64,000 bases of DNA from Planoprotostelium fungivorum (Eukaryota; Evosea; Variosea; Cavosteliida; Cavosteliaceae), in NCBI GenBank assembly GCA_003024175.1, contig MDYQ01000004.1, positions 1 to 64,000 of the forward strand, given 5' to 3'. The notes beneath the pieces are model-generated. The model did not search any database. It was not told the DNA's origin and saw only the letters and a list, made by a program, of their open reading frames with translations. A program made the translations under genes and the position numbers. Positions 10,194 to 21,968 of this stretch are shown here, in pieces; position 1 is the stretch's first letter, and each line of letters opens with the position of its first letter.

Positions 10194-12288
10194 TTAAGCA
10201 GATGCTTCGTGGAGGGGATTGACACCTCCTTGTTGGTTGGCGACGTACATGGGGTTGTTCTGGACACCTCCTGCGGCCATCTGTGAGGCCGCATAGAAAT
10301 CGTATCCCTTCTTCGCTCCGATGCCCAAGATGGCGGCACCTGCTACACCACCGACGGCAGCTCCAGCGATGGCACCTGATTCTCCATCAGCTTCCCACAC
10401 CTTCTCCAACCATCTCCTCACCGGCTGAGATACCTGCGATGACGGCGGGAGACAGACCGCAAGTGCAGCAACCGGGTACCTTCGAGTCCTTCTGGCAGTT
10501 TACACCTCTGCACGTCACGTTGGTGTACTGGATGCCGTAGTTGCGGTCACACGTGATGCTCGTGCACGTGTCGTTCTCTGATAATGCGATGAAGTCGATG
10601 TCGGGGAAGTAGCAAGTTCCGTTGGTGGGGTTGCATTTGTTGTCCGTGCAGGCGTTGTTGTCGTCACAGAGCTTCATGCGGCTCTGGCAGGGATTGGCCT
10701 GGGAGGGATCACAGTAAGACGTATCACACAAGTTGTTGGGATCGTTGCACTGACGGGCCGGGGAGGAAGAGAGGGCGCCCGTGGTGGGGTCGCACGTCCA
10801 AGACGTGCAGCTGTCACCCTGAGGAGTCTTCGAAGTCTGGACGCAGACACCGTAACCGTTGATGGGGGAAGATGAATTGAAGACGTTGACGCAAGTGACC
10901 GTGTGGCAGGCGTCCATGGGCTTGCAAGAGACGTTGTCCATCACGCAGGGGTTGTGGCCGTTAGGGCAGGCGTTCGTGGCGGTACAGACGGCAGGGCCGG
11001 ATCCTCCATCGGAACAAGTGGTGGGGAAGCATTGCGTGTCGTTGGAGGGGCAGGTGAACTGGGTGTAAGACCATCCCTTCGCTGGGTCACACGAGGCGTT
11101 CGTGCAGCCGCCGTGGGTCTTGGCGGGAATGGGGGTGGGGACGCATTGGCTGTTCTGGCACTGGTAGGTGCTGCACTTTGTGTTTTTGGCCGTGCACTCT
11201 TGAACCTTCGTGGAGTTGACGGAGGTGACGCACTCGCATGTTCGGGGGTTACGGGTGACGATGGTGCATGAGTCGCTGGAGGTGCACTGGTTGGGGCAGC
11301 AGGCGCCGGAGCCTCCACAGATGTGGCAGTAGTCGAGTTGACCTTCGGGGCAGAAGATGTTCATGGTGGTGGACACCTTCAGATCGGAGCCGAATGATTC
11401 TCTCTCGCAATAGAAGAGGTCAAAGTTGTAGGCACCTCCTTGTCTCATGCTGCTGGCGAAGGGAAGATCACCGAGACGCTGAGTCTGGCCGACGGCGGTG
11501 TGAAGACCTCCCAGATCGAAGGCCAGTTGGTTGTTGAAGAAGATCCACCTGAGAGATGGTGAGAAGATGGAAAGACGGAGGCGATGTGAATGGACTCACA
11601 GATCATCATCTCCCTCGTAGGTGAGAGTGGCGTTGGCATCGTAGAGGAACATGACGTGTGCCTCTACACAGAATCCCCAGTTGTGAGCGGAGTAATCTCC
11701 GTCCTTGTCCTTTCCTAATCCATCATTTCCCCAGCCTTGATTGTCGATGGGGAAGAAACCGGGATCGGTGGATGCGAACTCATACACTTGTGTCTTTGAG
11801 TTGTATGTCAAGGTCAAGTTGTACGCAATGTTGTCTGTTCCATAGTATGAGTCAGACCACCAGCTGAGAATTGATCAATTTTGTGATGTTTGTGCACCAT
11901 CTCACTGTGAGTAAGTCGTCGCGTTGTAAACTTGATGGGTGGGATCGGTGTTTGTGACTGCAGGCATGATGTACACTGGCTTACGGGTTGTCGTGTCCAA
12001 ATTGGGATTGACCATGCCAGTCAGAGCTGTTGTCTCTCCATAACCCCAGTGAGGGTTGGCCGTTGTCTCTTGAGGTTGAATGTCTGGGTTACAGAATCGA
12101 GGATCAGCCGTTTTACCGTTGGGAGGGTTAGGTACGACCATGTAAGGGACTCCGTACGCCTTGCTGTTGTCATTCCAGCATGGGTAGTAATCATGGATGA
12201 CCGTCTGAAGGGTCAGTGTTTGTGGCTGAGATTGAGCCAACAGGAGCACACCGAGTAGAACGGCTGAGATGATGAGGGAGCGAGTCAT
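10194..12288 (-). CDS. fibro-slime/PA14 type I membrane protein with Cys-rich repeats (psi-like)
   Basis: Signal peptide MTRSLIISAVLLGVLLLAQS. The ectodomain has a fibro-slime/PA14 region with the hallmark GDDDLWIFFNNQLAFDLGG, comparable to GDDDVWVFINGxLxxDLGGxH. About 300 residues of Cys-rich repeats follow (CxxxxCDPxxG, CNPTNGTC, CVNVFNSS types), as in Dictyostelium psi and related proteins. A Gly/Ala membrane span (GAIAGAAVGGVAGAAILGIG) and a short tail ending HEASA complete it. About three introns. Choosing ATG 12288, not the frame upstream, gives a clean signal peptide. Likely a cell-surface or adhesion protein; in dictyostelids such proteins act in development, but that role is not shown here. 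Confidence 0.85.
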
Positions 12289-12755
12289 CGGGTGGCCGGC
12301 GGAAAATGAATGGTAGCTGCCCGAAACCAACCATTACCCGGTATCCGTAAGGTGGCCCGAAAATGCGTCTCTATCTTCTGAGATATTCACATCTCTGTGA
12401 CTCTCCTCTGCCACTACTCTCGTTCATCCTTCATTCTCTCTCCTGTTCTCAATCAACCTTTCTCTTCTGTGCTCTGTTCGTGAACTTCCATCTCAATCTC
12501 AACTGGTTTGATCTCACGATTAAGAAAATGCGCTCGCCTCGTCGCCCCGATAACTGGAGACGCTAAGGTAGGACATATAACGAGTACGGGCACAGATATG
12601 GCTTGGCCTAACGGTCGAATCACGATAGCCTGTCTGACGGGAGAACATATCTTGTGATCCACTACCACAGGGTTGGTGGATTGAAGAAGAACACTCCCCC
12701 TCGCAAGGGTATGAAGAGAGCTCAATAAAAATGTTTTATTATCTATCTACACCGA

Positions 12756-15700
12756 TCAAGCGGTGGCACCACCCTTCTCTGCTATCCTCTGCTGCCTCTC
12801 CGCCCAGTATTGAGCTGCGTTGATGGGAGCCCATGCATTATCTTGGTCTTGCACAAAGTACTTTGGCTTCCACACCACTCCCTTCTGCTCCCTCTGCTTG
12901 CGTATCCTGTTGTCATCAGTGACCCTCCATCACCCATCGTCTCACCTTCTCTCCCTCTCTTCCAGGATTCTCTTCTCAGCTCCGGCCTTCTTGATGTCTA
13001 ATTCTTCCAGGGCGATACGATCCTACACTGTTCAATCTCACGACCATGTAGACTCTTCACCTTTCTGAGCCTGGAGTCAGTCGTGGGCAGAGTGGCCTCG
13101 ATTCCCTCCCTCTTGTTCATCTCCCGACAGAAGGACGTAAACTTGTACTTGTAATCTGGCATGTCCGGGACGATCGTGTGCTTCCACAGGGCGTGGGTCT
13201 TCCCAGTGGATCCTGGGAAATTGGGACCGGACAGAACGGTGGCCTCGAGCTGCTCGACCCATTTACCCTCCAGATTGATCACCGTCTTTCCCTTGGAATC
13301 CACGATCCATCCCTTCACTTCGTATCTTCCCTTGCTGAACCATCCACACTTTGTAAACTCTAAGATGGCCGTCGTCTCTGCGAGGGGTCAGTGACATCGT
13401 CCATCTACAACGAGACGTACTGTTCTGGGGGCAGTTGATTTCGGCACGGCCGTAGTGATCCACCCACATCTCACCGAGGAGGATGTTGTGTGCGGTGGTC
13501 TTGATGCCACTCCAAGTGTAGTGGTCGTTGAATTTCTTCAGGGTCAACTGTCTCATACCGATCGTCTCGATGTTGAGGGAGTTCCCGCCAAATTTAGATT
13601 TGACGCCGGACTCTTCGAAAAAGTCAAAGTGAGGGGACGTGGCGTTGCAGGCACCGATGGGAGGATGGTGAGACACCTATTCTGAGGTGAAAATTTGGCG
13701 GGAAAATTGTCATCACCTGTTCACCGAGGAATTTGTAACCGTCAGGTCTGACCAACTCGAAAGTTTCTCCCTGCAGAGAATGAGTCGAGAGAGAGAAAAA
13801 AACACACCAAGTAAGGATTGAAAGGCTTCGTGGTACGAACACTGCAAGAGTAGCTGGTGGCAGCAAAGGCAGCGACGTAAGTCATCCTGTGGTTGGGATC
13901 TTCCATTTCGTCGGCCTTGTTCAAAAGGTCGTAGTACTGTGTGGCCTCACACATTCTCTGTGATTTTGTCAAATTTTTCATCTACAACGAGACCGACCTG
14001 GAGGAAAGATTGGGGTTCGTTGATGGTGACAGGTAATGCGATGGTGGTCAGATCTAAACCGATGGCCTTGGCCAAGATCTTACCCAGTCCCTCACTACAA
14101 CGCGTCAGAGAGATGTTCCGATTTTCCGTGGCTCGTTGTAGACGCACCGGTTATCGGTCGAAACGGAATCTTCCAACAACTCTTCCTCAGCCGGCGCGTT
14201 CAGAGCCTCCGCCTCGGGTGCCGCTCCCGCCGCCATCTTCTGTGATGACGTCAGATGACGTCACCCTCCACACGACTCACCGGTCCGTGATCTGCCACGG
14301 GTGAAGACACTCCAATGAGTGAGTATCGCAGTGTGTTTCTCCTCGATTCAGAGAATTCTCTCGGTGCTGGCACTTCCTGCAGGACACCGGCGTCCGGTCT
14401 GACGATGATGATGGAATCGGCTCTGATGATCATGAGTTGAAGACGATGAGAGATGAGAAGACGTGTCTGTGTCGTGTCACGTGATCTCACCTGTTGATTC
14501 TGCGTGCGGGGGGTAGTTCTTGCAGAGAAGTGGGGTTGGGTGTGGAAGGTTTGATGTCCAACTCGGCAGAGTGCTTGAGGACCACCTCTTCGTCCGAAGA
14601 CTTGAACGAGGCTGACATTTCAATCAACACCTCACAGAGAAATGAAAACATTCTCACCGTTATCCTCTGAATCATCAAGGATATCATCCTCATCATCTGA
14701 TGAGATGTAACCGTCGGTCTTCGTGGCTGACGCACGTTTCAAGTGAACTAACCACTCTTCCAACTTGTCCTTATCCTTGATGCGAATCCTGCACTTGGCC
14801 GACTTTCTGTGACCAAACAAGAAACCATCCTGTCACACTTTCACAAACCACTCGAATGAAATACTTTTGAAAAGATAAAAACAATTGAACACTCTACCTT
14901 CTTGGCGGGAGGGAGGGATGGATCTGGACCGTGTCTGTGGAACATCTTTGTTCCCTTGACATTCTTGATCACAATCTGTCCAGGCTTCTTCGGTCTCTCG
15001 TACACCTACCCACATCAGAGAGATCTCACGGAGAAGTCGATGAGATTTCACCTCCGTGGCAGATAGGATGACCCAACCACAGCAGTTGTTACCTCTCCTC
15101 TCATCATCCTTGTAATAATGGATCCAACCTCCCTGCACAACAATGAACCTCCACTTCCACTTCAGTTTCTTCGCCATGATGCTCCCTGCCCTTGTCACGT
15201 CTCGTTGTAGACGGATGTCTCTCACCGATTTCGACCCAGCCAGAGTGGGCGGTGGACTCTGCGGCGTAAAAGTTGGAGATGACTTGTTTTCTTCTCAGCT
15301 TCTCTTGCTCTGCGTTGGTGTTGGTCGAGCTCGCGTGTCTCTCCAATATAGGTGTTCTCTTTGCACCCCTCTTGTCTTGAGGCAGAGACAATGATCTTCC
15401 CGCTTCCTCTTCCGAGTGGTTGCCACTGCTGTGAAGGCGAGAGGTGCTATAGAAGATGAGAAGATGAAGGAGACATGATGATGGTGCTCACGCAGGAGTA
15501 CCCGAGTGACTGCCCGAGCGAGTGTGTCCGCTGACAGTGATGGGATGTTTCTGAGCGGCCGTGGCTGCGGCTGCTGCGACGGCGACAGAGTGGACGGCCT
15601 TCAATTCGGAGTTGGAAGGAACCTTTGTGACAGGTGCATTCATTGATGGTGGGGCGATGGCGGTGAATCCATCTTTGGAGAGGTTCCTGGGTCTCCTCTT

Positions 15701-16106
15701 TGTGATGTTGGGCAACTGAGACTGTTCATTGTAAAGAGTCTGCTCGGCTGGAATGTTGTTGGGTTCAGGCTCAGAGACTCCGATCTCTGGCATGGAAGGT
15801 GGAGCGGTGCGGATGTCTAAGAGAGTCACGATGATGTCGTTATCGATCGAGAATCCTACCATTGGAAGTGGTTGGCAGTGGCACTGGGCGAGTTATAGGA
15901 TTCGATTTCACAGTGGTCTCGCGGGGAGTGTAAGAGGGAGTGTCGTTTTCTCTTACTCCATGCTTGCCCATCGGGGGTTCTATGAAAGATGTGTCGATGG
16001 TCAAGAGCTGATAGAGAAGAGTTCTATTTCTCTGCGCTAAGTGACGAAAGATGACCAGCGTTGCGGCCATTCCTAAGAGGAAGGCCAAGAAGAGTTGAAC
16101 GACCAT
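12756..16106 (-). CDS. oxysterol-binding protein-related protein (ORP) with PH domain and N-terminal anchor
   Basis: Lipid-transfer protein. An N-terminal hydrophobic segment (MVVQLFLAFLLGMAATLVIF) is followed by a Ser/Pro-rich stretch. A PH domain (KWKWRFIVVQGGWIHYYKDD to LEEWLVHLKRA) and an acidic linker come next. The ORD contains EQVSHHPPIGA (family signature EQVSHHPP), HNILLGEMWVDHYG and GKTHALWKHTI-type blocks, and the protein ends in a helical tail. The stop is TGA at 12756-12758. About a dozen introns; at least five carry the GTTGTAG motif, including 14095-14147 with an inverted copy at each end. A membrane-anchored N-terminus is unusual for an ORP with a PH domain, since membrane-anchored forms (ORP5/8) are anchored at the C-terminus. 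ATG 16106 was chosen because the longer frame starts with TTG. Confidence 0.88.
14095..14147 (-). repeat. intron with inverted terminal motif, introner-like
   Basis: This 53-bp ORP intron was checked in frame (it splits an Arg codon, giving NREGLGKILAKAIG). Its 5' end reads GTGCGTCTACAACGAGCCA and its 3' end TGACGCGTTGTAG|. CTACAACGAGCCA and the reverse complement of the 3' end, CTACAACGCGTCA, agree at 11 of 13 positions. The 3' splice site is the outer edge of the repeat. Confidence 0.8.
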
Positions 16107-16508
16107 CTTATAATCTGTCAGATCCAAATTACGGTAATTGAGGATCTTGCTCGCCGATGTAGAAGTTGGCTCACCTGTGGCGTGTCTGCGTGGCCTCTTG
16201 TCTGAAAAAGATCGCCCACCGAATTTCGGGTGCTAACATTTGTCGACGAGGGGGAACAGGTGCTTCTCTCACTTCAAAGAACAGATAACTCTCTTCCTCC
16301 TATATAATCAATACGATATTTAGAAGATATGGTATGTGAAATATCTTCGGCATGAAGATGCAACCTGAAGGGGTTGGGATGTTGAATGTGCAGAATCGAG
16401 GAATGGTTAATGCGAAGGATGGAATGGTGGAGGAGATGAGAAAAGTCTAAATGATGCATTTATAATCTATTGTTACAGACAATTCGTTTGTGATGTGTTT
16501 CATAGTGT

Positions 16509-16664
16509 TTAGATCAGTCCAGTCAGCTGTGGCATTCCTCCGTGTGAGTTGATGTCTATATATTGGCTGCTCGATGCTTCCTGACAAAAGTTGATCGCTT
16601 CTCTTGCCATGAAGAGGGTACTGAATCCAAGTAGAGTGATCGTAATGTAAGTCGAGGGGTTCAT
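16509..16664 (-). CDS. possible 51-residue membrane protein
   Basis: MNPSTYITITLLGFSTLFMA begins a small protein with one probable membrane span, then a polar tail ending PQLTGLI. Single exon. The ATG follows an A/C-rich leader like those of nearby genes. Size and layout resemble small mitochondrial inner-membrane subunits, but no family is recognised. It could be a chance frame. Confidence 0.4.
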   Translation of the reverse strand: MNPSTYITITLLGFSTLFMAREAINFCQEASSSQYIDINSHGGMPQLTGLI

Positions 16665-16844
16665 GATCGTCGTGTTGTGTGTTGTGTTGTGATTGTGAAT
16701 TGAACGGAAGCCGGAGATCATGTCTCAACCCGATCGGAGACCGAAGTTCTGATCATCGGGACGTTGAGACAGAAGCGGCGCTTGAACGATCAATTCATCT
16801 AAGATCTAGAAGTCGTCACCGCACCGTCTGCTGGACGCGTGATG

Positions 16845-16928
16845 CGATGACGGTGGGACGAAGATATCAGTGGAAGAGGGGGCTCTGAAGTCAGGCCCTG
16901 TTCCACTGATATCTTCGTGTGGTCATCG
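16845..16928. other. strong 84-nt hairpin, candidate structured RNA
   Basis: CGAAGATATCAGTGGAA (16859-16875) pairs perfectly with TTCCACTGATATCTTCG (16901-16917), 17 bp. Outside it, CGATGAC (16845-16851) pairs with GTCATCG (16922-16928). The inner 25 bases can add an AGGG/CCCT stem. It lies between genes with no open frame. Could be a pre-miRNA-like or other structured RNA, or a tiny foldback element. Confidence 0.6.
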
Positions 16929-17091
16929 TACAGATCCTATACGGTAAGACTGATGTCCTCAAGATCAATCTGAATGTGAGGGCAAGTCAGGTGTGACAGA
17001 CTGTAACAAACGAAGATGTTGACACGGAGTGAACACCCGCTGAATTCATCAGAGAAGGTCTGTGAGGGTTGACCTCTCTTCTCATGGGTTT

Positions 17092-19263
17092 TTATCTCCA
17101 TTTCTGTGTTCTTTTGTCCATGAACTCCATCCACTGATCATCTTCCACCAACATCTGACATTCTTCCTATTGTCCAATCAATTCATCTCATCTCTCCTTC
17201 TGCTCCTTACCTTTGTATAATCCTCCTTCCAATCGCTGAGCTCATTCATGAGAGCTATCGAGAGTCAACACACACATACCCTGCCAGAGACTTACCCCTA
17301 TCTACTTCGTTCCAGGTTGCCGTCAGATCATCAGGCTTGGGTCCATTGAACATCTTGTGAATGTACTGTTTCCACTGTAGCTGTCTCATGCCTCCGAGGG
17401 TGTCCCTGTGGAACGTCATCTCACATGATGATGATGAACGACTCACGCTATCGGTGGGAGATACAGGGCCAGTTGAGCTGGAACCATATCGTATCGAAGT
17501 GATCTGGAGAATAAGAGGGGGTAGAGGTTGGTGATGACGTCACTCTCTTCAGAGAATGCCTGGATGTTGAACAGATTCTGAACGTCTCGGATCGAGTACG
17601 AGGTGATGGCCGTGTAGAAGATATCAGCTAGCATCTCTGCAGTCAGTTCCTCTCTCAACGTTTGGTTCGTCGGTATCTCAGACTGGAACGATCGGATCTG
17701 AAGACGATCGTGTCAACGATGATGATCATGATGGTCGATCACCTTGCGTATCATGTCGTAGGACATGTATTGAGCGTCCAGTAATTGACTGTTGTGTAGA
17801 GCATCGGGATACCAGAAGGACACGCGAGTGCGATTCTCATTCAACACTTGTACATTTTCCACGGTGATGTATGCATTACTCCTCAGTGAGTACAATTGGT
17901 GTGGAGATACATCCACCGTGTAATTTGTTGCTGCACTCCCCGACCTGTTGGAGACGTTAATCCATCAAGAATGTTTTAGTTGTAGATACCTGAGTGGTGT
18001 CCTGCGGAATATGACGGATGGATCACTCTTCCCCTTCCCGGTGATGCCGGAGAACAACTTCTGTGTGAGGACTTTTTCGTCTCAATATTTCGTTCACATC
18101 AAATATCAACTCACCTGCGGCTGTAGAGCGATTGAGACTACGAGAGCCATACTCTCCAGGAACCAGTGGATCTACAACGCTGACGTTTCGTTAGAGAGTG
18201 ATGCGTTGGCATTCCTCACTTGATGAGAGTCTCCACATAACGATCGAATTTCGCCGCATCTACGATGCTGAAGGGGTCCTCGGGATGTAACAGCACGGCA
18301 CACTTCGCCTTCACACTGTGGTGCGTTACTCTCTCTCTACAACGATCTTCACCCACGGCGACACGTAATCCAGTAGAGCCCAGTGTCTTCTGACATCCTT
18401 CCATTCCTTCGTTCCAGAGAATTTGGCGGGAGCGCCGACGAGGTGCAAGCTCTGATAGTCGGTCGGGAGACGAACCTTCTGCGATGACGTCAGAGAAGAT
18501 GAGAGGATGAACGATCACATCCATGGGTATCCTGTACTTCTCCGGTGCTCTGGTGGCCGCCATCACTTGTTGGAGTAATTTGGCGCTGTGAACGACCCTC
18601 CAGTCCCCTGCAAATGTCGGTCAGAGGATGACGGATGAAGAAGCGGATGCTCACCAAAGATAAAGTACTCATCGATGAAGGGCACGATGCGGCCGAGATA
18701 CGCCTTCTCCTCATCGTTGGGCATCTTTCCAAAAACCTGTGATAGTCAGCCAAGGCCAATGCAGAGGTCATCACCATGGCGGCCCACACGTTGCTGTAAC
18801 GGAGGGTGCCAGCTGGAATCACGACGGTAGTTGGCCAGGGACCGAAGTATTCTGAATCATATTTGTCTGGTAGATGTTACAAAGTATTCGAGCGATAGTG
18901 GATACCTTCAGAGATGTAATAGCCTCCACCAGCGGCCATTCCGTTTCCGTTCTTTATGAGATAGTCGATCTCCTCTTGGTCGACGAAACCTTGTGTATCC
19001 CAACGTAGACTGGGGAGAATAGGTCCCCAATGGTACATGTAGTTGTCGAATATCTGCAAGAGTCAATGAAGGCGGTGACATCATCCGATGATCCTACATA
19101 TTTCGTCAGACCACCAGTAAAGATGTTCAATTGGGTTTGAGACACATTCCAGGTCGGAGTGACGACGATGGTCTATTCGGATCAGCTACGACAAGATTCC
19201 GATGTAAGACACCTGAGACAAACAAGATCCGACTAGACCCAGGAGGAAGAGGGAGGCTCTCAT
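17092..19263 (-). CDS. secreted protein of unknown family
   Basis: Signal peptide MRASLFLLGLVGSCLSQ, then about 11 short exons. Recognisable pieces in order: LNIFTGGLTKY, MYHWGPILPSLRWDTQGFVD, GMAAGGGYYISEDKYDSEYF, FGPWPTTVVIPAGTLRYSN, then RVVHSAKLLQQVM, VRLPTDYQSLHLVGAP, PEDPFSIVDAAKFDRYVETL and MREELTAEMLADIFYTAITS, ending FMDKRTQKWR. I do not recognise the family. The AAGGGYYISED..S.YFG..TTVVIPAG stretch loosely recalls the GGGxYxSxD core of ADP-ribosyltransferase-like folds, which is weak. Two introns contain CTACAACG-type motifs (about 17973-17981 and 18337). Exon edges around 18160-18230 are uncertain. The protein is likely extracellular or vesicular. Confidence 0.62.
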
Positions 19264-19403
19264 CTCTTTAGTGCTTCTGTTGTTGTGAGCTTTCGCGACA
19301 GAGCGAGAAAACTTCAAACCCATGTCCCCGACATTTATTTTGAATTGATTTCGTATTTTAATGTTTTACAAAACCTCCAATTCACAATTTATTACGATCA
19401 GCT

Positions 19404-20953
19404 ATGAAGGTGACACAGTTAGTCATCTGTGCTTTGGCCTTCTTCGTGGCAGTTCACGCTACTTCAAGAATTCGTCACCCCAGGTGAAACTCTGATGTTT
19501 TAAACGGCAGCCACCTAATACGATTTCAACAGATGGCATCAGTTGGATGGGTATACTTTCGAGCAGTGAGCCTCTTCTTCTGTCTTTTAAGTCACCTTCA
19601 TCTTTCATCCGACATCTTTTCAGATACATGGAGGATCACAACAAGGCGTATCGTGCCTCTGAACTTCAGGTACCCCTTGAGCCATTACATCTTCATCTCA
19701 CCTCACATAGATGAGACGTGCACTCTTCGAGAAGAACGTCCAGAGGGTCAATGCACACAATGCAGACAGCAGCAAGAGCTGGAAGATGGGAATCAACCAC
19801 CTCTCTGACTGGACCGAAGAGGAGTTCAGAGCCACTTTGGGTTATGATAAGGAGCTCGGCTTCCATCAAATGTCCAAGCGCGCACAGGTAAGACACATCT
19901 TCTTCACCTCAATCTCGTTCTCATGTCTGAAGGTGGTCTCCGACGAAGACATCGACATCTCTGGCATCCCCACCAACTGGGACTGGCGCACCCAGGGAGT
20001 CATCTCTGACGTGAAAGATCAAGGCCGTTGCGGTAGCTGCTGGACCTTCGGTGCCGCCGAAACGGTATGAATGCATCCACCATCACCATCTTGATCTCAC
20101 ACGTCCATCAGATCGAGTCCCACTATGCCATTCAGACTGGTTTCCTGCAGGACCTGTCTCAGCAGCAGATCATCGATTGTATTCCCAACGCCCTCCAATG
20201 CGGAGGAACAGGTGGCTGCCAGGGAGGCACCGCCGAGCTCGTCTTCGAGACCCTCGTACAGACCAGTGAGTGACACATTTACGCGAAATTTCATCAACGA
20301 TATCGACAGCGGGTGGCTTGGCCTCGGAGTGGACCTACCCCTACCGCAGCTACTACGCCGACAACTTCACCTGTCAGTACGATCCCCTCAAGACAAAAGC
20401 CGCCGCATCCATCACCGGCCACGTCGTCTTACCTTCCAATCAGGTGATCCTCTTTCAGAATCGTGACGTGTGATGACGTCATCAGTACGCACCGGTGATG
20501 AAGGCCCTGGCCACCGTGGGACCCCTCGCGGTGAACGTCGACGCTTCGAGCTGGAGCTTCTACGAGAGTGGAGTCTACACCGCCTGCGACGCCGAAAACG
20601 TCGACATCGATCACGTCGTACAACTCGTCGGTTACGGTACCGACGAGCAGTACGGTGACTACTGGACTGTTCGTAACAGGTGTGTCGACGTTGTTTCGCT
20701 TAGGGTGACGTGGAGGTAGTTGGGGACCCAAGTATGGAGAGAAGGGATACATTCGTCTCGCGAGATCATCTGACGTCAAGTGTGGCGTGGACAAGACACC
20801 ACTTGATGGTACCGGCTGCGCGGGTGGACCGAGCACACAGGTGAGGACACACGCACGATCATGGGCACGATGATGATGATGTTGACGATGAGACAGACCG
20901 TCTGTGGAGCTTGTGGAATCCTCTTTGATGTCAGCTACCCCAAGATCCTGTAA
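19404..20953 (+). CDS. papain-like cysteine protease (cathepsin L type)
   Basis: Preproenzyme. Signal peptide MKVTQLVICALAFFVAVHA; I29 pro-region (YMEDHNKAYRA ... FEKNVQRVNAHNA ... WKMGINHLSDWTEEEF); mature domain with Gln and catalytic Cys in DQGRCGSCW, His in DHVVQLVGYG and Asn in RNSWGPKYGEKGYIRL. The NSW codon is split by an intron, checked in frame. Ends ILFDVSYPKIL with TAA at 20951-20953. About eight introns of 40-50 bp. Expected in lysosomes/phagosomes or secreted, for protein digestion. All catalytic residues are present. A TCCC/Cys-rich granulin tail is absent. Confidence 0.93.
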
Positions 20954-21728
20954 TATTTCTGATGCACGTTCAAATAAATGTTGTGCTGTCTTTATGTTTC
21001 GTCTTGTTACGAGAAATAGTTATGGATTCATCGTCGTGGTGTGATGGCCGTAGTTTGTGTCGCTGCTATCCTCTCCTGGGATAGACTTCTCTCTCCTCCT
21101 TCCTCTGGTATCTTCTCTTCCTCGTGTGGAATGTGGGGGGAGGCATCAGCGAACGAAGGTCGTCTGTCTTGGGCTGAGTGGTGAGGGAGGGAGCTGAACT
21201 GGGGACTTCCATCTTGACCTCCCTCGATGATACGTCAGCGGTCGTCCACGTGGCTCTTCTCTTCTCTGACCTCGTGATGGAAGAGCCAGCACAGTTGATG
21301 GCGTTCGTGAGCTGAGGAAATCAGTACCTCTGTACATCGTGTACGTAAGACGTTCGTACCTTCATGAACTCTGTGGCAACTGTACATGAACCGTTCAGCC
21401 AAACAGTATGCATGGTGATTTGGTGTTCATACAGTCTATGGAGTCTTCTGAACTCCGCCGCCTTGTGGGCTGAGAATCGGCAGGAGTTCTGGAATCTCGG
21501 AGTTGGCTATCAACACGTAAAAGTGTCAGACAGAATCACCAAAAGGACACAGCATTTGTCAGATAGAGATTCTCTGAACCTTCCATCCATTGACATCAAT
21601 ACGACGGAGAGAGTGGTTCTGCTAGGCGGAGAAGGAGCTACAGTTGGTTCTGCGGCTCATCAAAACACAAGAACCATATAACGTAGCGTTATTCTACGGT
21701 ATTGAATGCATCAGCCATACTTCATCAG
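20954..21728. other. intergenic, no gene recognised
   Basis: AATAAA near 20982 is the likely polyadenylation signal of the protease gene. Short open frames beyond it lack splice support or recognisable protein. Confidence 0.5.
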
Positions 21729-21890
21729 TTGTTGTATATCCCATATCAACCTCGCATCACGAGACAACTTCTCGACCTAGAAACATGTCGATCTTTGTAT
21801 CGCTATAATTTCGGAGTGTTCCCTCAGAGTTGACCAAATTGCACCAAATTAGTTTTGTCATGCTCTTCTGGTGCACATCTGTCTGTGTGT
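21729..21890 (+). repeat. diverged dispersed repeat, copy 2
   Basis: Shares the two anchors TTGTTGTATATCYCATATCA and TCAGAGTTGACCAAA with 1526-1660. It is about 30 bp longer between them. A TGCACCA...TGGTGCA inverted pair sits near its right end. It lies only about 80 bp from the second MITE. Confidence 0.55.
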
Positions 21891-21968
21891 AGCGTAAGAT
21901 CTGGTGCAGAGGAGGCAGGAGTTTTCGGTCACGTGATTGACGAATTTTCCAATCGGAACTCTATGGTA

